64,000 nt of DNA from Strigamia acuminata. Lineage: Eukaryota > Arthropoda > Chilopoda > Geophilomorpha > Linotaeniidae. Below the pieces are notes generated by a model that saw only the letters and a list, made by a program, of their open reading frames with translations, was not told where the DNA came from and did not search any database. How positions within the stretch are numbered: the first letter of the stretch is position 1; the number at the start of each line of letters is the position of its first letter. The stretch spans positions 2,542,001 through 2,606,000 of the forward strand of contig OX442316.1 in the NCBI GenBank assembly GCA_949358305.1, written 5' to 3'. A program made the position numbers and the translations under genes. This document shows, in pieces, positions 43,876 to 53,983 of this stretch.

Positions 43876-46800
43876 TTAGATTTTGACACTCTTTTTGTTT
43901 CTTTTGCGGACGAATGAGAATGCATTAGAAAATTCGAAATGGATTGCAGTTAAAACAGAAAGGCCAAGAGTGAGACCAAAGGTGTTGGCAATGTCAGAAA
44001 CGAGGGCCACAAAAGAATATTTAAATTCTTCGGCAATAGTTTCGATTTTATTGGTGGGGAAAACAACATTAATTACTGTGTTATCTGGTAGAAAAGCAGG
44101 GAAACTGAATTCATTGATTTTGTAGAATGGATGTTCACAAGGTGGTACACACAAACATTCCTTTTCGACATCAGTTTTGGTGTGCATTTTATAATACAAT
44201 GTTTGCACTGCTTTGGCTTTTGTTGAAGAGTTGCAGAAGGCGACGTTTTCCTTGATTGCAAATGGCATACTAGTAAAAAAAAAGGAAATGAATGATTCAA
44301 ACAAGTCTACTGCCGTCCTTCCGTGTATTTTCGAAATTACCTGCACAATTGTTTGCTTTTAACCTTATTTTCTATGCATTAACCTTTACACTTGTAATAT
44401 TCCGTTAAATTAGCATTGCACGGTTTGGTTTTGGTGTTTAGTCGATTTATCTGAAAATTGATTTTAAGAAGAAGAAAACATTAAACATAATTTCTAGTTC
44501 ATGTAAAGTTATAATTATTTTGCAAATCTCTGAGGCAAGAATACAAAATAAACACATTTAGTCTTCTAATCATAGCAATTGTGGTCATATTAGGTGGTAC
44601 AGCAAAATTTAAATTATAAGAAAAATTAGGGTCTTCTGTAGGAGTGATGTAAACCTGAAATTAAAATGATTACAATATTCAAGTAGCTGAAATCATTCAC
44701 TCGAGGTACAGACATGTAAGTAATCTGGGTAGCAAGGATTTTCTGGTTTAACGGAAATACCATCCATAAACATTGTGTACAATTGATATTTTATTGGACC
44801 TGTACGAATAAATAGAATAAATAGAATTTTTTTATTTGTTTCTCGCTGCTCAGTTATTAATTACCAAAGGAATGTTTAACGCAAGTTCCTTGTGGATTAG
44901 GGAGCCTAGTGTATGTCCGAACATCACATAGTGTATAAGGAAATTGACTCTGAAAAATATAAAATGCATTCAAAAATCCAGAAACATTTTTAAAAAAAAT
45001 TTAAGCAAAGATTGTTAGTATTAAGTTTTTTTGAAAGCTGCGTGCTTATGATTTGTTAACGCGAGCATTATACACTGTTGCGTACAGCTACAGCTGTTCT
45101 CGTTGTTCCTAATGTATTCTAAGAAGAAGTAAACTTTATGTTCGTTTTGCAACTTTAATTCGGCTTGATTCACTTCATTTGCTGCCAACTATAAAGATTT
45201 ATATTTGCTTCGATAATCTCTGATGATATTGTGTCAGAGATAAACATTAATATAAGAATAAGAATGTACTTACAACAAACGTGAATATTTCTGGAGGTGG
45301 TGGATCTACATAAGCTAGTTCCCACAGTTTTTGAACAGTAAATGTTTTCCAATTGACAAGCTCCAATAAGTCTACTTGGCATTTTGTATTGTTTTGCTTC
45401 TGCTGTTTGAAATACTTTGACTTATGAAATAGAAGTTTTGGATTATATGCTCCTCCACAAATGATAATATTAGGGAAAGTCACATTAACTGGATCTTCTA
45501 TTGAAACAGTCATTTGAATAACCTTATTCATATAGAGTGATATTTTTTTCTGAACCAAAAATACACTAAACCCAAACAAGCAAACGTATGACAGCAAATA
45601 TAACATTTGCTTCCACGACAGGTTTTTGGGCATTTGAATTGTATTCGTTGTTTGATAGGTTTTGAAGCAAGCTTCAATTCTTCTGGTCAAGTTATTGTTC
45701 TTCGGTAGTTTTACTCTATTCCAATTTGCAACAGTCAAAACCAAGTTAACGATAGAAAGTAAAGAGAGTCCCAACCAAAGTCCAAGATTTCCACCAAAGT
45801 CAGACAGCAGACTGAACAAATCATAGATCAAGCGTTCTTTCAGAACTGTTATATCATTGTTAAGGTAAAAGGTGAATTCAGATAAGCTGTTGTTGTGTTT
45901 TTGGAATTGGAATTCAGGATTAATATCTATGTTTTCACAGCTTCTTGTACAACCACAGTCGAGTTGTGGAGTCGGCCCAATAAGACTGTCAGTGTTTTTT
46001 CTGTACATTGTTAAAGTTTCTCTTGAATTGTTGCAGAGCTGAAGGAGCTTTCCATAGGAATGTTTTGGTCTATAGGGTAGCCTGTTAATTATTAATACGA
46101 AACAAATAACAAAATCATGTTCCGCCTACATCTTTCATTACGCACTTACCAACATGGGTTTTTGTCTAAAATTGTTTCCACACATTTTTTACCGCAAGCT
46201 ATGTAATCTTTCATTTCTACGCAAGGATTCTTTCTTGTATTAATAAACTGATGCTGAAAGAAAACTTACTTCAGTTCAAATATTCAAAATTTAAAATATT
46301 ACAGAAGAGTTGGTATTTGTCTGCCAAATTCCATTTTTTGCACACAAAAATACATGAGTCTCAATTATTTGAGTTATTTCACAGAAATGAAAGTGTTATT
46401 TACTGTCAATTATGATTTTTACTTGTTGTGCTTATGTGTGTGCACAGAGAGTGATTTCTCAGTTAGATTTTGGCATCTGGATACCAATCAGACACTTTAA
46501 AAACTTGTTTTACCATTCTAAACTGCAGTCCTATTTTTACATTGGTAGATGATGGTGTAGGAATTGCGTATTGAAAATCTAAAGGTAATGATAATGCTAC
46601 CTATAATTAAATTCATGAGGAGATGAGTTTGCGAAAGGATACAAGTGGGTTATACAGTAATAGTTATACTCTAATACCTTGTTTGCACTAGAAAGTTTGG
46701 GGCTAGCGGCTAACCCAAAGTTTAAATATAGTTCTGGCCTGATATTGGCTTAAAAAGTTCAGGCTAGATCGTTTGCACCAAAAAGCAACAAGCCACATAT

Positions 46801-48083
46801 CTAGGCTACCATACAATAAACTGACCAGGTTACGCACAGAATTGTGGGAAGTGACCTTGGCAGTTATCTAGTTCACACAACTGGATTAAAATTATATAGT
46901 TTAAACATTTTTAAACTAGATAATTTTGGGCTAGATGCGTTCGCACCAACAACCAGAACTAGATTTAAACTTTGGGCTAGCCTAAACTTTCTGATGCGAC
47001 ACAAAGTATTACAACGGCATATAACTTAATTATAACTAAGGCCTGAATTACAACCTCATTTTATGAAATAAGTGGGTCAATTCAATGCAAGTATGGTTTC
47101 TTATAATTTTGCTAATATGATTTACATAGTATTAATCTCAGAGTTAAGTTAGAATCTTTACTGTTATTGCCCCTTGTGAATGTAGGTTTAGTTTGTGAAT
47201 TCATTTCCTTCTAATTAAAAGTAGCTTACAAGGGTTTGAGATCTTCCTGGCATTAATTCTGGTATTTGCATGAGAGCAGTAAATTTTGTATTTATTTTTG
47301 AACCACTCATTGCTCTGACAACTGAAATTGAAAAGTAAATTTTTATTTTATTTTTGCTGCAAAAGAAAACTTTAGTTTTAGCTCGCCTTCTATTTTTGTA
47401 CATGTTCCCATAGGAAATAGTTGCTGACTGGTTCGTATGTCTAAAGGAATGTGTACCTAAATGACAACCGAGGATATAAATTATACATCGTTGCTGTCAG
47501 GCTACTACTGCTTAAATCCATTAAAAACTTACTTTTCTATGTCGTCTCGTATCATATGCAAATACATTTTGAACAACATGAAGACTGTAGTTCATATTCC
47601 ACACTTTAGTAAGATCTGCATCAGTGGCAGTTATAAGTCTGTTCAGTGGGAGCATAATAACAGATAAATCTACACTTTCAGGGTGTGATTTATAGTAATC
47701 CAACACATACTCATTTACTGGAATACATATGTGTACATTGGGGAACTTGTACGTTTCAAGCTTTTCCTCATACACATCAACGGCTTTTGGGTTTTCCAGA
47801 TAATAAGAAATACGATCAGAGGTTTGATAAGTGTAGACGATGATGCAGGCAATGACAAGAAGAGTCCAAAATAAACGAAATGTAAACGAATTATTTTTAT
47901 CAATCATTGGCCGGAACTCTCGAGGGATATTTTTTTCTCTTTCTAGTCGTCTGTAAACATCTTTTACTGCTCGTGTAAGCCTCACACTGGACTTTTGGTT
48001 AATTCTCATTATCCTCTGCATAAAGTAAAGTGGAAATGAGTTTGTCATTATTATGAGAGAGAGTATTTTTATTTACTTACCAT
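43876..48083 (-). CDS. Tandem (double-unit) DEG/ENaC sodium channel gene, second unit with in-frame TAA
   Basis: Exons by eye on the minus strand: ATG 48083-48081 (GTAAGT donor follows); 48015-47533; 47456-about 47415; about 47314-47230; 46253-46150; 46081-45274; 44949-44865; about 44800-44733; about 44660-44555; 44448-44339; 44271-43876. Unit 1 has TM1 (FRLFWTLLVIACIIVYTY), a finger segment with GTCTKIE, a cysteine-rich thumb (NPCVEMKDYIACGKKC) and TM2 with the G-x-S selectivity motif (LGLS). The 808-bp exon 46081-45274 carries thumb, TM2, a ~34-residue linker (45720-45619) and TM1 of unit 2 without a stop. Unit 2 repeats the plan: GTCVKH, INRLNTKTKPC, CLCVPPC and TM2 with LGLS. Intron positions and phases match between units. 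TAA at 44381-44379 interrupts unit 2 in the thumb. DEG/ENaC channels are trimeric Na+ channels of the plasma membrane. The first exon and the 47415/47314 junction are uncertain. Confidence 0.75.
45541..45807 (-). other. Fusion joint: TM2 of unit 1, linker, TM1 of unit 2
   Basis: One open frame in one exon encodes FGGNLGLWLGLSLLSIVNL (TM2 and selectivity motif), then a basic linker with KLPKNNNLTRRIEACF, then MLYLLSYVCLFGFSVFLV (TM1 of the next unit). No stop, splice acceptor or AATAAA lies between. An internal Met (IQMPKN) just before TM1 could in principle start a separate unit-2 protein. Confidence 0.8.
46676..47008. mobile_element. MITE-like inverted-repeat element in a DEG/ENaC intron
   Basis: Left end CTTGTTTGCACTAGAAAGTT and right end (as complement) CTTTGTGTCGCATCAGAAAG continue for about 100 bp as imperfect inverted repeats, with GGCTAGC and CCCAAAGTTTAAAT shared. 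No coding content. It lies entirely in the intron 46254-47229. Superfamily not assigned. Confidence 0.6.
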
Positions 48084-48084
48084 T

Positions 48085-48385
48085 TGTGGAAACTGGCGGT
48101 TTCCAAAGTGAAATAATTTAGTTGAGTGTTTTGACCACCGTGGCACAAGTGAAAACTTACTTGTGACCCGGATTAAATGTATTCTTGGAATTTAAGGATT
48201 AACTTAATCCTCTTGTTTTATATATCTAAAATTTTGAAAAAAAACTCACTGTCTTTTCAAATGTAACCTTGTCTACATCGTTTCTTTGAGTCTACAACAA
48301 ACTTCGATCCGAATCCGACTCCATCCGTCGTTTTAACAAGTTTTAGGAGTGTTTCATTTATACAAGTTGCTCGTGCAACGTCTCA
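48085..48385 (+). repeat. 5' LTR of the BEL/Pao element
   Basis: 301 bp, TG...CA ends, same as 53678-53978 by eye. Confidence 0.95.
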
Positions 48386-48434
48386 TGGTGCCGAAACCCG
48401 GGAAACATTTTTGAAAACGAACCAGAACGCGAAA

Positions 48435-51400
48435 ATGGACGATTTGGCAAGAAGTCGTGCACAAAGGGAAACACAAAGAAGAAGCGTGCGTGCGCTTTTT
48501 GAGAAATTGAAGAAAGAAATGGCCGAGGATCCCCTCAACGAGGTACGATTATTATGCATACAAGCCCAACTAATCACAAAACGTTTGAAAATCGATAAAC
48601 TGGACGCAATAATCGCCGACGGGATCACCGACGTGAACGAGGTGGACCAAGACGAATTCGAAGCGGAAGAACTGCAAGACGAGATGACCGCCGCCCGAAT
48701 CACACTCGAAGTCGCCTTGAAAGAACTCGCGCCAATGAAACAAACACCACCACAACAACCACCACAAGTACCACTCGTAAATATACCACCAGTTAACCCT
48801 CTTTTCGTTCCACCTGTGCAAAACCCAAATCCAGTCCAACCACAATGCGCAGTGATGAAACTGCCGAAGCTCGAGGTCGCCAAGTTTAAAGGCACACCAG
48901 AAACCTGGACGGGGTTCTGGTCAGATTTTGAATTGAGTGTCCATAATAACGCTTCTTTGCCCAAAACAGCCAAATTTGTGTACCTACGCTCGTTAGTTGA
49001 AGGTCTTGCAGCGAATGCAATCAGCGGACTGACTGTAACCGAGTTAAATTACGACACTGCCATTTCCCTCCTCACAAATCGATTTGGGCAGAAGGAACAA
49101 ATTGTCGGTGCACACATGGCCAAACTGCTCGAAATGCCATCCGTGAAACGAGTAGAAGATGTGGCGGCCCTACGGAGACTCTATGATTTCTGCGACCTGC
49201 ATGTTAAAAGCCTCGAAAACCTCGGAGTACCGACGGAAACCTTTGGCCCATTGTTATGCCCAATACTCGCGCGTGCTGTGCCAACCAGCATACAACATGA
49301 TTTTGCACGTCCACGAGGAGATGCACCTTGGGTTGTTAAAGAATTTTTGGACTTTTTTAGATTCGAAGTAGCGATGCGCGAACGTACGGAAGCCGCCGAT
49401 AAAACCAGTAAACCACAGCAAGACTCGACGGAAGTCCCGAATACCAAAAAAGAAGAGGTGAAGAAAACAAATTACAAATCTAATAATCACAGTTCCGCTT
49501 CAGCCCTTTCCAACATCGTTTACAAATGCACGTTTTGCGAGAAAGAAGATCACAAGAGTCCAGACTGTCCGTTGTCCGTGGAGAAACGAAAGGAAGCGTG
49601 TTTCAAAGCCCGACGTTGTTATCGATGCTTAAAAGAGAATCATCAGGCTCGCCAATGCAACACCCGATTTAAATGCCGAAAATGTGAGCAGAAACATCAC
49701 ACGTATTTGTGCGACAAGGAAGACAACAAGAAGACGGAAACAACTTTGACTTCGGCCGTTCAAGAATCAACAGGTACGGAAACCGTGATGTTCCTGCAGG
49801 TCGTCGTGTTGGAGGCCAACGGAAACAACGAGAAGAGAAGAGTCCAATGCTTCTTGGATGGGGGATCCCAAAGAAGCTTTATAACTGAAAAACTGTCGAG
49901 AGAACTGCAACTAGAGAAGATTGGTGAGCAGTCAATCGCCCTCTTGACTTTCGGATCTACTGAACCAACAATTGCCAAACGGAAACAGGTGAAGTTAAGT
50001 TTGAATAACTGTGAAAATAAAAATTGCAATTTAGAGATCAAAGCGCTTGAGTCACCCTGGATAACTCCGACATTACGAGGAAAACCTGACGAACGAGTGT
50101 TGGAAAAACTGAAGAAATACAACATCAAACTGGCTTACGACAACAGCGTTCACAGGGACGACGGCGTTTCCATCTTAATTGGCGTCGACAACTTTTGGAG
50201 AGTTACAACGGGAAAACAGCAACGCATCGACGAAAATCTCATGGCAATCGAAACCATATTTGGATGGACGTTACACGGCTCAACCGGAGAGACTGAAACA
50301 ACCGTGTCGTCTTTAGTACGGGTAAACAAGATTTTAATTGCCGATAATACAGATGAACTTTTAGAAAAATTCTGGAACTTGGAATCGATTGGGATTCGCC
50401 ACGAGACTATGGAACCGGGAATCGATGAAGTGGACACGTTGAAACGATTCAAAGAGCAGATCGAGTGGGTAGATGACCATTACGAAGTGGGATTCCCGTG
50501 GAAGATTGACCGCAAGGAATTGAACGACAATCGAGATGTTGCAAAAAAGCGTTTGTGGAGTTTAATTAACCGTTTTCGAAAAAATCCCAAGTTATATTTA
50601 GACTATAAAAAAGTGATCGACGAACAACTCGCCTCCGGAATCTTGGAAAAAGTTCCGAAGAACTCGAAACCAGACAACCCGTATTATATCCCTCATCGAC
50701 CAGTAATTGACGAAACTCGAGCCACAACAAAGCTAAGAATTGTGTATGACGCGTCGTCACACGCAAAAGGATGTTTATCGCTAAACGACTGTCTGAGTAA
50801 GGGTCCCAATATGTTACCTCATCTAATAAACATTGTTTTGAAGTTCCGAACCGGCAAATACGGCGCAATCGGCGACATCGAGAAGGCCTTCCATCGAATA
50901 CATCTCAAGACGGACGAACGAGACGTCACACGACTTTATTGGATTGAGGACGGGTGGAACGGTGAAGAGTCGGTAAAACTAATTGAATTACGCCAAACTC
51001 GAGTTCCATTTGGGACAGGACCCAGTCCATTTTTACTAAATGCAACAGTAAAAGAACACGTCGACAAGTTTGAAGACCAATACCCGGACACATGCGACAA
51101 GCTGAAAGAAGACTTGTATGTAGACGATTTTGTAACGAGTATTGACAATTCGAACAAGTTAATTCAAGTTTATGATGAGAGTCGTGAGATTTTGCAAGCC
51201 GCGAACATGAAATTAACCAAATGGAAGTCGAATGATGTGAAATTACAAGAGAAAATTATACGAGATGACCCAGATTGTGACGTGACAGTTTTTCAAAAGA
51301 AAACTAAGGTTTTGGGGGTAGTTTGGGATATTGAGTTAGATAAATTGGGATTAGACATTAGTGCATTGATTAACGAGATTAACTTGACCAAATACACCAA

Positions 51401-53714
51401 GAGATTTATTGTGAGAATTACCGCCATGATTTTTGACCCGTTGGGAATGGCAAACCCCTTTGTGATAACTGCTAAAATTATTTTTCAGGAACTTTGGAAA
51501 TTAAATGTTGGGTGGGATGACGTCATTCCAGAATATGTGAAGATAAAATGGGAAAATTGGTATGTTCAGATACCCTACCTCGAAAATTTAAATTTAGAGC
51601 GCAAATTGTTAAATTGGGGAGGAAATTGTAGGAAGAGGATTCACATCTTCTGTGATGCCAGTCCGAGAGCGTATGGCGTAGTAGCCTACACTCGAGTTCT
51701 GGACAAAACAAATGCTGTTAATATTGATTTTATCATTTCCAAGTGTAGAGTGGCGCCTGTAAAGGAACTAACATTACCAAAGCTGGAACTGATGGGCGCG
51801 CTACTGGCAACAAGACTGATTCCAACATTGAAAGCGACTCTTGGGTGTGAGGATTTCACAATTTGGACCGATTCCAAGATAGTTTTGCACTGGATCCGCG
51901 ACACCAAGAACCGACCAGCGACATTCGTGTACAATCGTGTACGAGAAATTGTCGAGAATACATCGAGAGACGATTGGCGCCACTGCCCTGGAAAGGATAA
52001 TCCAGCCGACCTGGTTACGAGGGGAGTGAACGTAAAACAGCTCACAGAAGAACCATTTTGGTTGAAAGGACCGGCGTGGCTTGCAGACAACGAATCGAGA
52101 TGGCCAAATGAAGACGTGAACGTGAATCCAATCATCGAGGACGACGAAGAAGAAGTAAAAGTGACATTAATAACAATTGCAGAACCAGACATCGATTACA
52201 CTCGATTTAGCACTTGGAAGAAATTAAAGAGAGCCACCGCTTGGACGTTTCGATTCATAACAAATCTGAAAACGAAAACTCGAAATGGTGAACCGTTAAC
52301 AAACAACGAACTGAAACTAAGTGAACAATATTGGGTGAAATACTTGCAGCAAACCAACTTCGGAGATGAACTTAAACAATTAAAAAACAAAAAACTGTTG
52401 CAAAAAACCTCGCTAATATTTAAACTTGCGCCTATTCTAGATGACAACGAAATAATTCGAGCAACCCACAGATGGCAACTGGCAGACGTGCCTCGAGACG
52501 TTCGAGAGCCCTGTATTCTTCCTCATTCGCACCCGATTACCAAACTAATCATACGTGGTGAACACGAGAGATTACTCCACGGTGGACTGGCCGACACACT
52601 AGCCAGTTTTCGAGAGCAGTTTTGGGTATTACGAGCACGAAAAACCATCAAGAGTGTGATCAACAAATGCGTGCAGTGCAGGAAAGTACAGGGGCGGTTG
52701 GCTAAAGAAAAGTGGGGTTTACTGCCTGTGGATCGAATTACACCTTGTGAACCTTTTGCAATTTGTGGTATTGACTTTGCCGGACCTCTCTACACCAAGT
52801 TAGGGGCAAAAACGTATATTGCGCTGTTCACATGCGCAGTCACGAGAGCGATCCACCTCGAGTTGGTTTCAAATTTGTCAACTGAGCGTTTCATAGATGC
52901 GATGAAGCGTTTTATTTGTCGGCGAGGAATCCCTAAAACGATATATTCCGATAATGCGAAAACATTTATACGAGCAGATAAGGAGTTGAATTTATTTTTA
53001 AAAAGTTTGCCAGAAGACCAGTTTCAGGGATTCGTTACGGAGAAACAAATTAAATGGAAGTACATAGTTGAGACCGCACCTTGGTGGGGCGGTTTCTGGG
53101 AGCGCATGGTGCGTTCCGTAAAACTTACATTGAAGAAAACGATCGGGAAAAACTCGCTTGACTACGAAGGACTTGTTACGATCTTGGCAGAGGTTGAGGC
53201 CGTTGTAAATTCGAGGCCTTTAACCTATGTGTATGATAATCCTAGTGAGCAACTACCCCTTTCCCCTTCTCATTTTTTAATAGGAAGACGAATATCATTC
53301 CTGCCAACACTACAGAAGTATTCAACCGGCACGGGATCGAAGGAAATTGTTTTGAGAGCGTGGAAATATCGTCAGACGTTGGTGAGTCGGTTTTGGGATC
53401 GTTGGACCAAAGAATACCTCATTGAGCTTCGACAACATCGTGGAAATACAAGTCAAACAAAATTTGATGTTGGCGACGTTGTCATCATCGAAGACCAGAA
53501 CAAACCGAGAATGACGTGGAAGCTGGGCCGCATCACCTCCGTGAAGGAAGGACGAGACGGTTTGATTCGCTCCTGCGAAATTCGGATGTCGAATGGAACT
53601 CTGCTTCGAAGACCCATCCAGAGACTGTGCAACCTCGAGGTAGAAACCGAAGTTCCAGTCTGCCGGGACGGGGGGACTGTGGAAACTGGCGGTTTCCAAA
53701 GTGAAATAATTTAG
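48435..53714 (+). CDS. BEL/Pao gag-pol polyprotein
   Basis: 1759 aa from ATG 48435 (MDDLARSR), chosen because codons upstream of it in the open frame contain no ATG. Order: coiled N-terminus; gag (DUF1759-like) around KLEVAKFKGTPETW (about aa 146). Three CCHC-type knuckles follow, CTFCEKEDHKSPDC (364), CYRCLKENHQARQC (394) and CRKCEQKHHTYLC (414). The protease is of DUF1758 type with FLDGGSQRSFI (473). Reverse transcriptase has RPVIDETR...RIVYDASS (755) and YVDDFV (895). RNase H has FCDASPRAYG (1072) and WTDSKIVLHW (1144). The integrase has the HHCC finger (about 1376-1418), GIDFAGP (1445), YSDNAKTF (1504) and the Glu in PWWGGFWERMV (1549). A DUF5641-type C-terminus starts near 1677. The stop codon (53712) lies 37 bases inside the 3' LTR, so the last 11 residues are LTR-encoded. 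Confidence 0.95.
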   Translation: MDDLARSRAQRETQRRSVRALFEKLKKEMAEDPLNEVRLLCIQAQLITKRLKIDKLDAIIADGITDVNEVDQDEFEAEELQDEMTAARITLEVALKELAPMKQTPPQQPPQVPLVNIPPVNPLFVPPVQNPNPVQPQCAVMKLPKLEVAKFKGTPETWTGFWSDFELSVHNNASLPKTAKFVYLRSLVEGLAANAISGLTVTELNYDTAISLLTNRFGQKEQIVGAHMAKLLEMPSVKRVEDVAALRRLYDFCDLHVKSLENLGVPTETFGPLLCPILARAVPTSIQHDFARPRGDAPWVVKEFLDFFRFEVAMRERTEAADKTSKPQQDSTEVPNTKKEEVKKTNYKSNNHSSASALSNIVYKCTFCEKEDHKSPDCPLSVEKRKEACFKARRCYRCLKENHQARQCNTRFKCRKCEQKHHTYLCDKEDNKKTETTLTSAVQESTGTETVMFLQVVVLEANGNNEKRRVQCFLDGGSQRSFITEKLSRELQLEKIGEQSIALLTFGSTEPTIAKRKQVKLSLNNCENKNCNLEIKALESPWITPTLRGKPDERVLEKLKKYNIKLAYDNSVHRDDGVSILIGVDNFWRVTTGKQQRIDENLMAIETIFGWTLHGSTGETETTVSSLVRVNKILIADNTDELLEKFWNLESIGIRHETMEPGIDEVDTLKRFKEQIEWVDDHYEVGFPWKIDRKELNDNRDVAKKRLWSLINRFRKNPKLYLDYKKVIDEQLASGILEKVPKNSKPDNPYYIPHRPVIDETRATTKLRIVYDASSHAKGCLSLNDCLSKGPNMLPHLINIVLKFRTGKYGAIGDIEKAFHRIHLKTDERDVTRLYWIEDGWNGEESVKLIELRQTRVPFGTGPSPFLLNATVKEHVDKFEDQYPDTCDKLKEDLYVDDFVTSIDNSNKLIQVYDESREILQAANMKLTKWKSNDVKLQEKIIRDDPDCDVTVFQKKTKVLGVVWDIELDKLGLDISALINEINLTKYTKRFIVRITAMIFDPLGMANPFVITAKIIFQELWKLNVGWDDVIPEYVKIKWENWYVQIPYLENLNLERKLLNWGGNCRKRIHIFCDASPRAYGVVAYTRVLDKTNAVNIDFIISKCRVAPVKELTLPKLELMGALLATRLIPTLKATLGCEDFTIWTDSKIVLHWIRDTKNRPATFVYNRVREIVENTSRDDWRHCPGKDNPADLVTRGVNVKQLTEEPFWLKGPAWLADNESRWPNEDVNVNPIIEDDEEEVKVTLITIAEPDIDYTRFSTWKKLKRATAWTFRFITNLKTKTRNGEPLTNNELKLSEQYWVKYLQQTNFGDELKQLKNKKLLQKTSLIFKLAPILDDNEIIRATHRWQLADVPRDVREPCILPHSHPITKLIIRGEHERLLHGGLADTLASFREQFWVLRARKTIKSVINKCVQCRKVQGRLAKEKWGLLPVDRITPCEPFAICGIDFAGPLYTKLGAKTYIALFTCAVTRAIHLELVSNLSTERFIDAMKRFICRRGIPKTIYSDNAKTFIRADKELNLFLKSLPEDQFQGFVTEKQIKWKYIVETAPWWGGFWERMVRSVKLTLKKTIGKNSLDYEGLVTILAEVEAVVNSRPLTYVYDNPSEQLPLSPSHFLIGRRISFLPTLQKYSTGTGSKEIVLRAWKYRQTLVSRFWDRWTKEYLIELRQHRGNTSQTKFDVGDVVIIEDQNKPRMTWKLGRITSVKEGRDGLIRSCEIRMSNGTLLRRPIQRLCNLEVETEVPVCRDGGTVETGGFQSEII

Positions 53715-53978
53715 TTGAGTGTTTTGACCACCGTGGCACAAGTGAAAACTTACTTGTGACCCGGATTAAATGTATTCTTGGAATTTAAGGATTAACTTAA
53801 TCCTCTTGTTTTATATATCTAAAATTTTGAAAAAAAACTCACTGTCTTTTCAAATGTAACCTTGTCTACATCGTTTCTTTGAGTCTACAACAAACTTCGA
53901 TCCGAATCCGACTCCATCCGTCGTTTTAACAAGTTTTAGGAGTGTTTCATTTATACAAGTTGCTCGTGCAACGTCTCA
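53678..53978 (+). repeat. 3' LTR of the BEL/Pao element
   Basis: Begins within the end of the pol reading frame and is followed by CCATT. Confidence 0.95.
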
Positions 53979-53983
53979 CCATT

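Larger units (their letters stand above)
48085..53978 (+). mobile_element. Intact BEL/Pao retrotransposon
   Basis: The 301-bp LTRs at 48085-48385 and 53678-53978 (TGTGGAAACTGG...CAACGTCTCA) look identical. The 5-bp duplication CCATT flanks them (48080-48084, 53979-53983). TGGTGCCGAAACCCGGGA directly after the 5' LTR is the primer site (tRNA not identified), and GACGGGGGGAC precedes the 3' LTR. One long intact polyprotein is encoded. The identical LTRs and open frame suggest a very recent insertion. On the minus strand its target duplication is AATGG, covering the inferred start codon and first donor base of the DEG/ENaC gene. Confidence 0.95.

Noticed and set aside
44379-44381. Selenocysteine-type recoding of the DEG/ENaC in-frame stop
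   Set aside because: The codon is TAA, not TGA, and the family has no selenoproteins.
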